Shown here one piece after another: positions 1 through 7,598 of a stretch of 27,658 nt of DNA. Each line of letters starts with the position of its first letter. Positions within the stretch are counted from its first letter, which is position 1. The notes below the pieces were generated by a model. That model worked only from the letters and a program-made list of their open reading frames with translations. It was not told where the DNA came from and ran no database searches. This DNA is from CAYPXJ01 sp964414595 (GTDB taxonomy: Bacteria; Pseudomonadota; Alphaproteobacteria; Rickettsiales; CAIJLX01): NCBI GenBank assembly GCA_964414595.1, contig CAYPXJ010000021.1, positions 1 through 27,658 on the forward strand, read 5' to 3'. Position numbers and translations under genes: made by a program.

Positions 1-861
1 GTTTAAGCTTTCCTTGTAGTTTTGACGCAGCAAATCCTGATAGCGCTTACGTTTGATTTGCGTGCGCACGCGCGCTGTCAGTTCATTGCCATCCAGTGGC
101 GTAATGATATAATCATTAATCCCCATTTCCAGACCTTTGATAAGCAAATCCCGCTCATCGTTATCGACAAGAATAAGCAGCGGCACATGGCGCGATTTTT
201 CTTTACTGCGAATTTGTGAGCACAAACGCAGGCCATCAATTTCCGTCAGCTGGGTGCTAACAATAATCAAATCAAAATCATGCTGGTCGATGCACTGATT
301 CATTTCCGGCACATGTATGCTATGCACCGTATGACCCATTTTCTTGAGATGCTCGGAAATATTTTTCGCCTCTACCACGTCGTCATCAATGAGCATGATG
401 GTGGCCTTGATATCGCGCGTTGCGTCCGTAGGGTTCGCCAGGCCGAATTCCGTTCCGGTTTTATCCCGCATACGCAATTCGTCTTGCATGACTTTCAAGC
501 GAATCAATGATTTTACGCGCGCAAAAAGGTGCACATCATTGATAGGCTTGGTAATAAAATCGTCAGCGCCAGCATCAAGCCCCTGCACGCGGTCTTGAAT
601 ATCACTCAGTGCCGTTACCATCACGACCGGAATATGCGCTGTGACTGGATCTTGCTTCAAACGACGGCACGCCTCAAAGCCATCCATTTCCGGCATCATG
701 ACATCGAGAAGAATAATATCCGGAGATTTATCCTTCGCGATACGAATTCCTTCTTTAGCAGAAAGTGTGGAATAGACTTCATAATATTCGCCCGTAAGCT
801 TTGCTTCCAGAAGCTTTACGTTAGGCGGCAGATCGTCAACTACAAGAATGCGGCCTGTCAT
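1..861 (-). CDS. pleD: PleD-like response regulator, C-terminus cut by the window edge
   Basis: The frame reads left from the ATG at 861 and is open to base 1, giving 287 residues. Residues about 3-120 form a receiver domain with the acidic pair at 9-10, the phosphoacceptor Asp53 in LLDVMMPEMDG, and the Lys in ITKP near 105. Residues about 153-275 form a second receiver that keeps the acidic cluster IDDD but has Ser202 where the phospho-Asp should be and ITP instead of a KP motif, so it is a pseudo-receiver. This is the REC-REC order of Caulobacter PleD, whose C-terminal GGDEF domain makes cyclic-di-GMP; that domain would lie left of the window and is not seen. The start follows the divK stop by 3 bases, so the two are probably one transcript. 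In the known system PleD is phosphorylated by PleC and DivJ and helps polar development. Confidence 0.88.
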   Translation of the reverse strand, partial: MTGRILVVDDLPPNVKLLEAKLTGEYYEVYSTLSAKEGIRIAKDKSPDIILLDVMMPEMDGFEACRRLKQDPVTAHIPVVMVTALSDIQDRVQGLDAGADDFITKPINDVHLFARVKSLIRLKVMQDELRMRDKTGTEFGLANPTDATRDIKATIMLIDDDVVEAKNISEHLKKMGHTVHSIHVPEMNQCIDQHDFDLIIVSTQLTEIDGLRLCSQIRSKEKSRHVPLLILVDNDERDLLIKGLEMGINDYIITPLDGNELTARVRTQIKRKRYQDLLRQNYKESLN

Positions 862-864
862 AAC

Positions 865-1236
865 TTAGCCAAGAAACTTCTTTACCGTGTCAAGAAAATT
901 GCCAATCGATATTGGCTTGGCAATATAAGCTTCCGCACCTGATTCCAGGATTTTTTCCTCATCGTCGCGCATCGCAAAGGCCGTTACGGCAATAATAGGA
1001 ATGGGGTGTGTTTTTGGGTTGGCCTTAAGTTGGCGCGCAATTTCAAAACCGGAAACATGTGGTAACTGAATATCCAATATCACCAAATTGGGCTGTTCGC
1101 GTTCTACGGCGGCAAGCGCCAGATTACCGTCTTTTACTTCTACGCATTCCATTTTGTGCGCTTCCAGCAAATCGCGGAAGAGCTTTAAGTTTAGCTCATT
1201 ATCCTCAACGATAAGAATTTTCTTTTTGTCTGACAT
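865..1236 (-). CDS. divK: DivK single-domain response regulator
   Basis: This is a stand-alone receiver of 123 residues from the ATG at 1236. It begins KILIVEDNELN, has the phosphoacceptor Asp in VILDIQLP (residue 55 from this start), the conserved Thr in AVTAFAM and the Lys in AKPIS. These segments match Caulobacter DivK closely. In that system DivK is phosphorylated by DivJ, dephosphorylated by PleC, and controls the CckA-ChpT-CtrA phosphorelay. Downstream pleD starts 3 bases after the stop. An in-frame ATG at 1245 would add MHR. I chose 1236 because homologues start a few residues before KKVLIVEDN, but no clear ribosome site decides. A TATAAA on the minus strand (1256-1251) could be a -10 element, although no good -35 is visible. 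Confidence 0.92.
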   Translation of the reverse strand: MSDKKKILIVEDNELNLKLFRDLLEAHKMECVEVKDGNLALAAVEREQPNLVILDIQLPHVSGFEIARQLKANPKTHPIPIIAVTAFAMRDDEEKILESGAEAYIAKPISIGNFLDTVKKFLG

Positions 1237-1293
1237 ACGGTGCATCGGAGTTTATAACACAAGCGCACAAACGCAAAGCACTATTGTATTCAA

Positions 1294-3144
1294 TTACTTA
1301 ATTAGTTTTCGCGCCGCGATAAGCTGTTCAACGACATCTGGATTTGTGAGGGTATTTGTATCGCCTAAATTAGAAAACTCGTTCTCTGCAATTTTTCTAA
1401 GAATACGGCGCATAATTTTGCCTGACCGCGTTTTTGGCAAACCCGTCTGGGCCCATTGAATGATATCTGGTGTGGCAATGGGTCCTATTTCTTTGCGCAC
1501 CCATTGTTTGAGTTCATTAAGCAAATTATCGTTAGCGGCTATACCGGTCATAGGTGTTACGAAAACATATATTCCCTGCCCTTTAATGGGATGGGGATAT
1601 CCTACTACGGCAGCTTCTGCAATTTTGGGATGCGCGACCAGCGCGCTTTCTACCTCGGCCGTGCCGATACGATGACCGGAGACATTCAGCACGTCATCCA
1701 CGCGACCGGTAATCCAATAGTTCCCCTCTTTATCGCGGCGTGCACCATCGCCCGAAAAATAATAGCCTTTGTATTGTGAAAAATAGGTTTCCACAAAACG
1801 TGCATGATCGCCAAAAACCGTACGCATTTGTCCTGGCCAGCTAGATTTCAAACAAAGAACTCCCTCCGCTTCACCGGTAAGTTCTTTGCCGGTTTGTGGG
1901 TCGAGAATTGCAGGTTCAATGCCTGGTAAAGGCTTGGTTGCAGAACCGGGGACAAGTTCCGGCTTTGCCGCCTGTGCCGAAATCAAAATACCGCCTGTCT
2001 CCGTCTGCCACCAGGTATCCACCACTGGGCAGCGTTCCTCACCCACTACTTCATGATACCAGCGCCATGCTTCCGGATTGATAGGTTCGCCCACCGAGCC
2101 AAGGACGCGCAATGTTTTGCGTGATGTTTTCTTTACCCATTCGTCACCTTGCGCCATGAGTGCACGAATGGCAGTGGGTGCAGTGTAAAAGATATTGACC
2201 TTATGCTTATCAATCACGTTCCAAAAGCGACTGTAATCGGGATAATTTGGCACGCCTTCAAACATCAAGGTCGTGGCACCGTTGGCTAGAGGGCCATAAA
2301 GCAAATAACTATGACCAGTGATCCAACCAATATCCGCAGTGCACCAGTAAACATCACGGGGCATGTAATCAAATACGATGCGGTGTGTATGTGCGATATA
2401 GGCCAAGTAGCCAGCGGTCGTATGCAGCACACCTTTAGGCTTGCCAGTGGAGCCTGACGTATAAAGAATAAAAAGCGGATCTTCGGAATCCATCGCTATG
2501 GGAGGGCACTCTGCGGGCTGTTTTTCTACAACATCATGCCACCAGATATCCCGCCCTTCATTCCAGGCCACAGTTCCGCCAGTGCGTTTTGCTACAATAA
2601 CTGATTTTACTTTAGTGCTGAGTTTGGCCAGAGCCTCGTCTACATTAGCTTTAAGTGGAACCGATTTTCCGCCGCGTACGCCCTCATCGGCTGTTATAAC
2701 GCATTCGGCTCTACAATCATCAATGCGACCCGCCAGAGCTTCCGGCGAAAACCCTCCAAAAACCACCGAGTGAATCGCGCCAATTCGGGTACAGGCAAGC
2801 ATAGCAAAAGCGGCCTCTGGTATCATGGGCATATAGATGATAACGCGATCGCCCTTTTTAACGCCGAGGGATTTAAGTGCGTTGGCGGTTTTGCAGACTT
2901 GTACCGATAATTCGCGGTAGGTGATGCGCTTATCCTGAGTAGGGTCATCACCTTCCCAGATAATTGCGACTCGTTCCGGCGTTTTTGCGGCATGACGGTC
3001 TACACAATTAGCTGAAACATTCAGTTTACCGCCCTCATACCAACGGATGTGGACGCTGTCCTGAGCGAAGCTGGTGTCTTGTAATTTGGACCAAGGCTCC
3101 ATCCAATCCAGGTATTCCGCGATTTTCTGCCAGATTTGAGCCAT
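1294..3144 (-). CDS. acs: Acetyl-CoA synthetase, short N-terminus
   Basis: The 616-residue protein activates acetate with ATP and CoA to acetyl-CoA. It shows the adenylate-forming P-loop YTSGSTGKPKG (residues 228-238), the DTWWQTETGG motif, the hinge region GRVDDVLNVSGHR, and the regulatory/catalytic Lys576 in PKTRSGKIMRR, which is acetylated in other bacterial Acs proteins. Typical Acs is about 650 residues. Here translation begins at IWQKIAEYLDW, which aligns with FW..A..LDW of the family, so roughly the first 30 residues are absent. The start is well supported: AGGAG lies about 6 bases upstream, and the frame upstream has a stop before any ATG. A promoter is visible at 3167-3194. divK follows 48 bases after the stop. 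The gene is divergent from the PEPC-like gene. Confidence 0.95.
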   Translation of the reverse strand: MAQIWQKIAEYLDWMEPWSKLQDTSFAQDSVHIRWYEGGKLNVSANCVDRHAAKTPERVAIIWEGDDPTQDKRITYRELSVQVCKTANALKSLGVKKGDRVIIYMPMIPEAAFAMLACTRIGAIHSVVFGGFSPEALAGRIDDCRAECVITADEGVRGGKSVPLKANVDEALAKLSTKVKSVIVAKRTGGTVAWNEGRDIWWHDVVEKQPAECPPIAMDSEDPLFILYTSGSTGKPKGVLHTTAGYLAYIAHTHRIVFDYMPRDVYWCTADIGWITGHSYLLYGPLANGATTLMFEGVPNYPDYSRFWNVIDKHKVNIFYTAPTAIRALMAQGDEWVKKTSRKTLRVLGSVGEPINPEAWRWYHEVVGEERCPVVDTWWQTETGGILISAQAAKPELVPGSATKPLPGIEPAILDPQTGKELTGEAEGVLCLKSSWPGQMRTVFGDHARFVETYFSQYKGYYFSGDGARRDKEGNYWITGRVDDVLNVSGHRIGTAEVESALVAHPKIAEAAVVGYPHPIKGQGIYVFVTPMTGIAANDNLLNELKQWVRKEIGPIATPDIIQWAQTGLPKTRSGKIMRRILRKIAENEFSNLGDTNTLTNPDVVEQLIAARKLIK

Positions 3145-3166
3145 AACTCTCCTAGTTGGGACTAAA

Positions 3167-3194
3167 CATATAGCTAAGCTGCGGAATATGGCAA
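3167..3194 (-). promoter_or_regulatory. Predicted sigma70-type promoter of acs
   Basis: On the minus strand, TTGCCA (3194-3189) is followed after 16 bases by TATATG (3172-3167). Transcription would begin near 3160, giving a leader of about 15 bases that contains the AGGAG site of acs. The CtrA-type box lies about 15 bases upstream of the -35 element. The call rests on sequence pattern only. Confidence 0.55.
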
Positions 3195-3208
3195 GAATTC
3201 CTCTCTTA

Positions 3209-3223
3209 TTAACAGATAGTTAA
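3209..3223. promoter_or_regulatory. CtrA-type binding box, TTAA-N7-TTAA
   Basis: The two half sites TTAA (3209-3212) and TTAA (3220-3223) are separated by exactly 7 bases, and the second reads TTAACCAT. This matches the known full CtrA consensus of alphaproteobacteria. Downstream on the plus strand lies TACAAT (3235-3240), placing the box at about -38 to -24 of the PEPC-like gene, the usual position for a CtrA-activated promoter. It also lies upstream of the acs promoter on the other strand. Confidence 0.6.
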
Positions 3224-3234
3224 CCATTTGTGCC

Positions 3235-3240
3235 TACAAT
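3235..3240 (+). promoter_or_regulatory. Predicted -10 element of the PEPC-like gene
   Basis: TACAAT matches the TATAAT consensus at five of six positions and lies 20 bases before the ATG at 3260. No separate -35 hexamer is seen at the right distance; the CtrA-type box occupies that place, as in CtrA-dependent promoters. Confidence 0.45.
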
Positions 3241-3259
3241 ACAAATAACGAGGTTTTCT

Positions 3260-6200
3260 ATGGCAAAATCAATAGCAACCAAATCTCATATGGCTCCCAA
3301 ATTTTCAGGCACTCCCGAGGAATTGGCCAATTTTCTGAACATATTTGTGGATCATAAAAAGCCGAGTCTTGCCCACCGCCTTGTCATGAGGTCGGTGTTG
3401 GATAACATTTCAAGCCTCTATTTCACCATGAAAGAGGCGGATTTACGTCCCTTTAGTTTACCTGCCCGCATATTTTCGGAACCTAATTACCTGCGCGCCG
3501 CCCTTGCTGATGCTACAAAAGGCATGAAAGAAATCGAAAATCCATGGGGATATTTTGAAGTTCTGACCGGCCATCCTACTAGCAGTTTGGATTTGGAAAC
3601 AATAAAACTCATCCATGACCTGCAAAAATATATCAATACTCTGGGCGAAAAAACGATAAGCGCGATGTTGCGCTATGGTCATGAAGAACACACGGTAAAG
3701 CAAGCCAAGCAAAAATTCAAAATCCTGGCTGAAAAAATTGCAGCAATTTCTGAGCGTATTACGCCGGCAAAAAAATTAACGCCACATGATGAAACTGAGC
3801 GCGCAAGTTATTTTGCAAAACAACGCTATGACGCGATGCCCGTTATTCTATGCAAGATGGACCGGGTGCGCCGCGCGATGGGTGAAAATGATATTGTGGT
3901 GATATCAAAAAATAACGAAATAGCGTCTGTTCGCCCGACGGACCCCGTTAGTATTGATACCCTGCAGCGCTTGGGCGGCATGCTTTATACCGTCAGCTGG
4001 CAAGCGGATCGAGACAGTAAGCCGAATATCACAGCAGAAACGATTGATAGATCGCGTCTTTATAACACGCAGCAAACTTTTAAATGGTACCGCGAAGATT
4101 TAGAAAAACTTATTGAGCAAATTAGAGAGCAGCAACAAAAATATAGCCATTCGACGCATGATTTAGAGCGGCAACAAGCCAAAAAATCATTTGAGGTTAT
4201 TACGCGTTTAGAAGGGGTGAAAAAACTTAACCATGCTTCTGATATGCTTGCGGAGCTGGGTAAAATCAAAAATGAATTTGAAGCCTCTGGCTTTAGATTT
4301 CCCGCCCTTCTTGATGGTGAGACATATACAAAATATTCACTTCTAGATGTATTCTATATCAAGGTTTCTAGCGCGGGCGATTGTTACCCTCCGCTTGAAA
4401 TGCGCCAAAACGCTACTATGCACCGTCATGTGCTTGAACATATCAAAAATGATTTGCTGCCTGTATCAAGCGTTCCTGGCAAAAATGAAATTGATATTCA
4501 TAATATCAATTCCCTCGTAGGCCTTGCTAAATCTGAGCCGGCTTTTGGCAATCTTGTACGTAAAAAAATAGAGGAGTATGAGCCATTAGTATTGGCGTTT
4601 TATGCAAATGGAGAAATTCCAGGCGCGGAAAGCAAAGAATCCTTTGATAAAAAATTGAAGTTTTATGAAACGCTAAAAGGTTTGCAGCTAACTTCACTCT
4701 ATCCAAGCGCAATCAAAACCTATGTTATTGCTGAAACAGGGGTGATTTATCGAGATGAAGATAAAGTTAGGGATATGAATGTGCGCGAGCGCCGTCAGTA
4801 TGTGGCGGAACATTCGCGTGATGACTTTTTAACCGTGCTTCTCTTCAAACATCTGGTAACGCCGGAAGAATTGCAAAAATCCAATCCACAAAGCATGGCA
4901 ACGCAGATTATCCCGCTATCAGAAACCCGCGAAGCGATTATCAGCGCAGATAAGCTCTTTAGTCTGCTTTATCAAAACGATCATTTTAAAGAATATGTAA
5001 AAACCAGTTTCTTCCATGATGTTCCGGAAGTTTTTGATACCAAGCTGGGTGAATTCAGGCCCATTAACGTAGCTGAGGCAAAGCTCATGCGGGGGCTTGA
5101 GCCAATAGTAAATGATGAGGTGAATGATTATGAGCGTCCTATCAAAGGCAGAATTTGCGCCATGTTCGCAGGAAGTGATTCTAAACGCGAGAATGGCGAT
5201 TGTATCAGCCCGTTAAACGCGCACAACCAAGAACAGCTTATTGAGACAGGCCTCACCGTGGGTTATTGGGTGGATATTTACCAGGGGGTCGGTGGGGCCT
5301 CTCACCGCAGCAATCCATCGTCCTTCACTTCGGCGCGTGCCACGGAGGGCCAAGGTGCTGCAAACCATTATTTTATACCCGAAGCTATTGCCACGCGTGT
5401 GGAGGCGCATCACGCAAGCGATTTATACGCACGCGCGCACTATAAATTATCTGCCGAAAACGATCAAAGATATGCGCATATCGTAGCGATTTACCCCGGG
5501 CACATTGGCAATTCACTTAATGTGAATGGAGAAACAAAAGAGATTCGTGAAGAAGCATTTATGCCACTTTATAAGGGCTGTATCGCGCACGCCAAAATGT
5601 TTAAGGATCCTAAGTATGACCATTTTATTGAGCATGCGACAGCTCTGGAATTTACCAAGCAGTTTAATTTTAGTGCGCGACCCAATGCGCGGGTTGATCG
5701 TGATTTCAAAGCCAGCAGTTTGCGCGCCATCGGCTATAACTTGGCGCTGTTTACTATAGGCGCTAATACTACTTCTTTTAAGGGAATCGAAGAATTTCTG
5801 GGCCTCAAACCCGATGGGTCATTTGAATTAGAGCGCACGCAAAAGCTGCTGCTGAGCAGTGCAAAAATTCAGGATATGCTGACGCGCTGCGTATACGGTA
5901 TGGCGATTGCGGATTACGATATGGCGTGGAAATTCCAGGGTGTAACGCGTTTTGAAAAAAATGGCGAAGGCTGGATTCGCAGCACCTCAGGAAAAGAGAT
6001 TTCCATTAAAAAATTAGCGGAATCAAAAAGCTCGAATAAAGAAAATTATACGGAATTAAAAGATTTCGGTGCCGAGGCGCAGATTCTGGCGGGGCTAGAT
6101 CGCGATTATCACCAAGTTGCTAAAGCCGTGTATGAGACATATCTGCGTTTGCAATACCCCGATGCGCCCGCGGTTGAAGATAAAATTAAAAATTTTACTC

Positions 6201-6481
6201 CGGAAAACCTTATGGACATTATGCCGCCCGTAATGCGAGAAGAAGTTCAAAATATGCGTGAAAAATTAACGCTGGCTCGCTCCATTCTTTCAGATAAGAA
6301 AACAAAGCACGATGACGCAAAAGATGCTTTTACAGCCATTGAAGAAATTTTGGAAACGGGGGTGCATGAGTCGTTATCCAAAATTTCCCGCACTTTTAAC
6401 AACGATTTTGTGATGGCCGCTTTACATGAAGGTGCGGAGAAAGCAATGCAAAGCAAAGGCCATGCTTTGGTGCGGTATTAG
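3260..6481 (+). CDS. Highly divergent phosphoenolpyruvate carboxylase homologue
   Basis: This 1073-residue soluble protein has no signal peptide. Family marks of PEPC occur in order (numbering from the ATG at 3260): VLTGHPTS (His105, cf. VxTAHPTE), SWQADRDSKPNITAE (246-260, cf. SWIGGDRDGNPNVTAE), LEMRQNA (Arg382, cf. DIRQES), IIPLSET (Glu555, cf. VPLFET), AGSDSKRENG (Asp640, cf. GYSDSAKDAG), QGVGGASHR (675-683, cf. HGRGGSIGR), RATEGQG, SARP (Arg807) and SLRAI (Arg822). Compared with E. coli PEPC numbering recalled from memory, His138, Arg396, Glu506, Asp543, Arg587, Arg699 and Arg713 equivalents are kept. Lys546 is Arg, His579 is Gln, Arg581 is Val, and the C-terminal RNTG is missing. Length exceeds the usual 880-950. 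The start at 3260 has ACGAGG upstream; a GTG at 3230 is an alternative. The fold is confident, catalysis is not. Confidence 0.8.
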   Translation: MAKSIATKSHMAPKFSGTPEELANFLNIFVDHKKPSLAHRLVMRSVLDNISSLYFTMKEADLRPFSLPARIFSEPNYLRAALADATKGMKEIENPWGYFEVLTGHPTSSLDLETIKLIHDLQKYINTLGEKTISAMLRYGHEEHTVKQAKQKFKILAEKIAAISERITPAKKLTPHDETERASYFAKQRYDAMPVILCKMDRVRRAMGENDIVVISKNNEIASVRPTDPVSIDTLQRLGGMLYTVSWQADRDSKPNITAETIDRSRLYNTQQTFKWYREDLEKLIEQIREQQQKYSHSTHDLERQQAKKSFEVITRLEGVKKLNHASDMLAELGKIKNEFEASGFRFPALLDGETYTKYSLLDVFYIKVSSAGDCYPPLEMRQNATMHRHVLEHIKNDLLPVSSVPGKNEIDIHNINSLVGLAKSEPAFGNLVRKKIEEYEPLVLAFYANGEIPGAESKESFDKKLKFYETLKGLQLTSLYPSAIKTYVIAETGVIYRDEDKVRDMNVRERRQYVAEHSRDDFLTVLLFKHLVTPEELQKSNPQSMATQIIPLSETREAIISADKLFSLLYQNDHFKEYVKTSFFHDVPEVFDTKLGEFRPINVAEAKLMRGLEPIVNDEVNDYERPIKGRICAMFAGSDSKRENGDCISPLNAHNQEQLIETGLTVGYWVDIYQGVGGASHRSNPSSFTSARATEGQGAANHYFIPEAIATRVEAHHASDLYARAHYKLSAENDQRYAHIVAIYPGHIGNSLNVNGETKEIREEAFMPLYKGCIAHAKMFKDPKYDHFIEHATALEFTKQFNFSARPNARVDRDFKASSLRAIGYNLALFTIGANTTSFKGIEEFLGLKPDGSFELERTQKLLLSSAKIQDMLTRCVYGMAIADYDMAWKFQGVTRFEKNGEGWIRSTSGKEISIKKLAESKSSNKENYTELKDFGAEAQILAGLDRDYHQVAKAVYETYLRLQYPDAPAVEDKIKNFTPENLMDIMPPVMREEVQNMREKLTLARSILSDKKTKHDDAKDAFTAIEEILETGVHESLSKISRTFNNDFVMAALHEGAEKAMQSKGHALVRY

Positions 6482-7536
6482 CGCTTTACTTCGACGCGCT
6501 CACCATCTTTAAGTCTTGCCACGTTTTTAAGCACGAGCAAGTCACCGGGGTCTATGCCACGAATAATTTCTGCATTTTCCTTATTTTTAGAACGAATGCG
6601 TACAGCCAGCTTTTCGACGGTATGGTCCTCTTTGTCGAAGCGGTAAACAAATCCCGCATTCTCATTTTCGCCAGGCACTATAGCGGAAACAGGAACGATA
6701 TATGCGTAAGATGATCCCTTTGCCGTATCGAAGGTAAATTGCACCGTAACAGACTGTTTCTCTTTCGCCTCGGGTGCCAATTCTGGCATCACAGTTACTT
6801 TTATTTTATCGCCTTCTTTATCTATGCCAGCGATAATTGCCTTCTGGTCTTCATCATTTATTTTCATTTGAATTTCGTCGGCAACAAATAAGAGCGGTGC
6901 ACGCGAGGCATCTAAAATGAAATCCGCACCTAAGGGTTGCTTAGGCTCTATTTCATAAACCACGGTGCCAGTTTCTATATGCTGAAATGGTGTTACGTAT
7001 TTTGCTGATACGTTCCCATCTACTGGCATGCGAAGAAACGTATAACGGTAATTGCGCTCTGCCTCTTTCGTATCACTTTGCGCCTGGATAAATTTGTTTT
7101 GTTCTTTTTCAAACTCAGCTTGGGTATCTTTCAGCTTTGCATCAGAAATTTTGCCAACTTTTTGCAGCGCTTCCATTTTACGCTTGGCTGAAACTGCGTT
7201 CACGTATTCGCCTTGCGCTTTGAGCTGTAATTCCCGGGCATCTTGCAGCACAAGTTGGTAAGGCTTGTTCTCAATTTTTGCCAATACTTGCCCTCGATAC
7301 GCTTTTTGCCCCACCTCAAATTCAACCCGGTGAATTTTTCCAGCTATCCTTGCCTGAACGGGCATCTTTTCGATTTTTTTAAGTAGCGCTGTTTGCTGCA
7401 CTACTTCTAAATTTGCTGTAACTCCAACCGTATACAGCTCAACTTCTTTTCCCCTCTCCTGCGCGAGCACAAAACCTGGGGCTAAAAGAAATATAAATAA
7501 AAGGAATAAGAGGGGGCGGTTTGGCATGTCCCTCAT
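6478..7536 (-). CDS. Periplasmic adaptor (membrane fusion) protein, RND/HlyD type
   Basis: From the ATG at 7536 the protein is 352 residues. A signal peptide or membrane anchor is clear (RPLLFLLFIFLLAPGFVLA). It is followed by a biotinyl-lipoyl-like half motif (ARIAGKIHRVEFEVGQ...GQVLAKIE), a long helical hairpin rich in Lys, Glu and Gln, the return half (LRMPVDGNVSAKYV), and C-terminal beta domains with VPVSAIVP and IRGIDPGDLLVLKNVARLKDGERVEV. This is the AcrA/HlyD adaptor plan, which links an inner-membrane transporter to an outer-membrane channel. No transporter or channel gene is adjacent, so the substrate is unknown. ATGs at 7587 and 7527 are other possible starts; 7536 or 7527 gives a normal signal peptide. 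Its stop overlaps the convergent PEPC-like stop within TTAG (6478-6481). Confidence 0.82.
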   Translation of the reverse strand: MRDMPNRPLLFLLFIFLLAPGFVLAQERGKEVELYTVGVTANLEVVQQTALLKKIEKMPVQARIAGKIHRVEFEVGQKAYRGQVLAKIENKPYQLVLQDARELQLKAQGEYVNAVSAKRKMEALQKVGKISDAKLKDTQAEFEKEQNKFIQAQSDTKEAERNYRYTFLRMPVDGNVSAKYVTPFQHIETGTVVYEIEPKQPLGADFILDASRAPLLFVADEIQMKINDEDQKAIIAGIDKEGDKIKVTVMPELAPEAKEKQSVTVQFTFDTAKGSSYAYIVPVSAIVPGENENAGFVYRFDKEDHTVEKLAVRIRSKNKENAEIIRGIDPGDLLVLKNVARLKDGERVEVKR

Positions 7537-7563
7537 CTTTAGCGAGTATAACGAGGAAAGCAA

Positions 7564-7592
7564 TTGTTTATACGCAGCAAAATTCATATAAT
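7564..7592 (+). promoter_or_regulatory. Predicted strong sigma70-type promoter of virB8
   Basis: TTGTTT (7564-7569), a 17-base spacer and a perfect TATAAT (7587-7592) precede the ATG at 7599 by 6 bases. Transcription would start on or next to the A of the start codon, so the mRNA is predicted to be leaderless. This agrees with the absence of a ribosome binding site. Confidence 0.6.
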
Positions 7593-7598
7593 CTCTTC

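Noticed and set aside
3230..3259. GTG start for the PEPC-like gene adding ten residues
   Set aside because: It lies at or upstream of the predicted -10, and the ATG at 3260 has a better-placed ribosome site.
7521..7598. N-terminal extension of VirB8 from an ATG at 7521
   Set aside because: It would overlap the signal-peptide region of the divergent adaptor gene and lie upstream of the best promoter; homologues fit the start at 7599.
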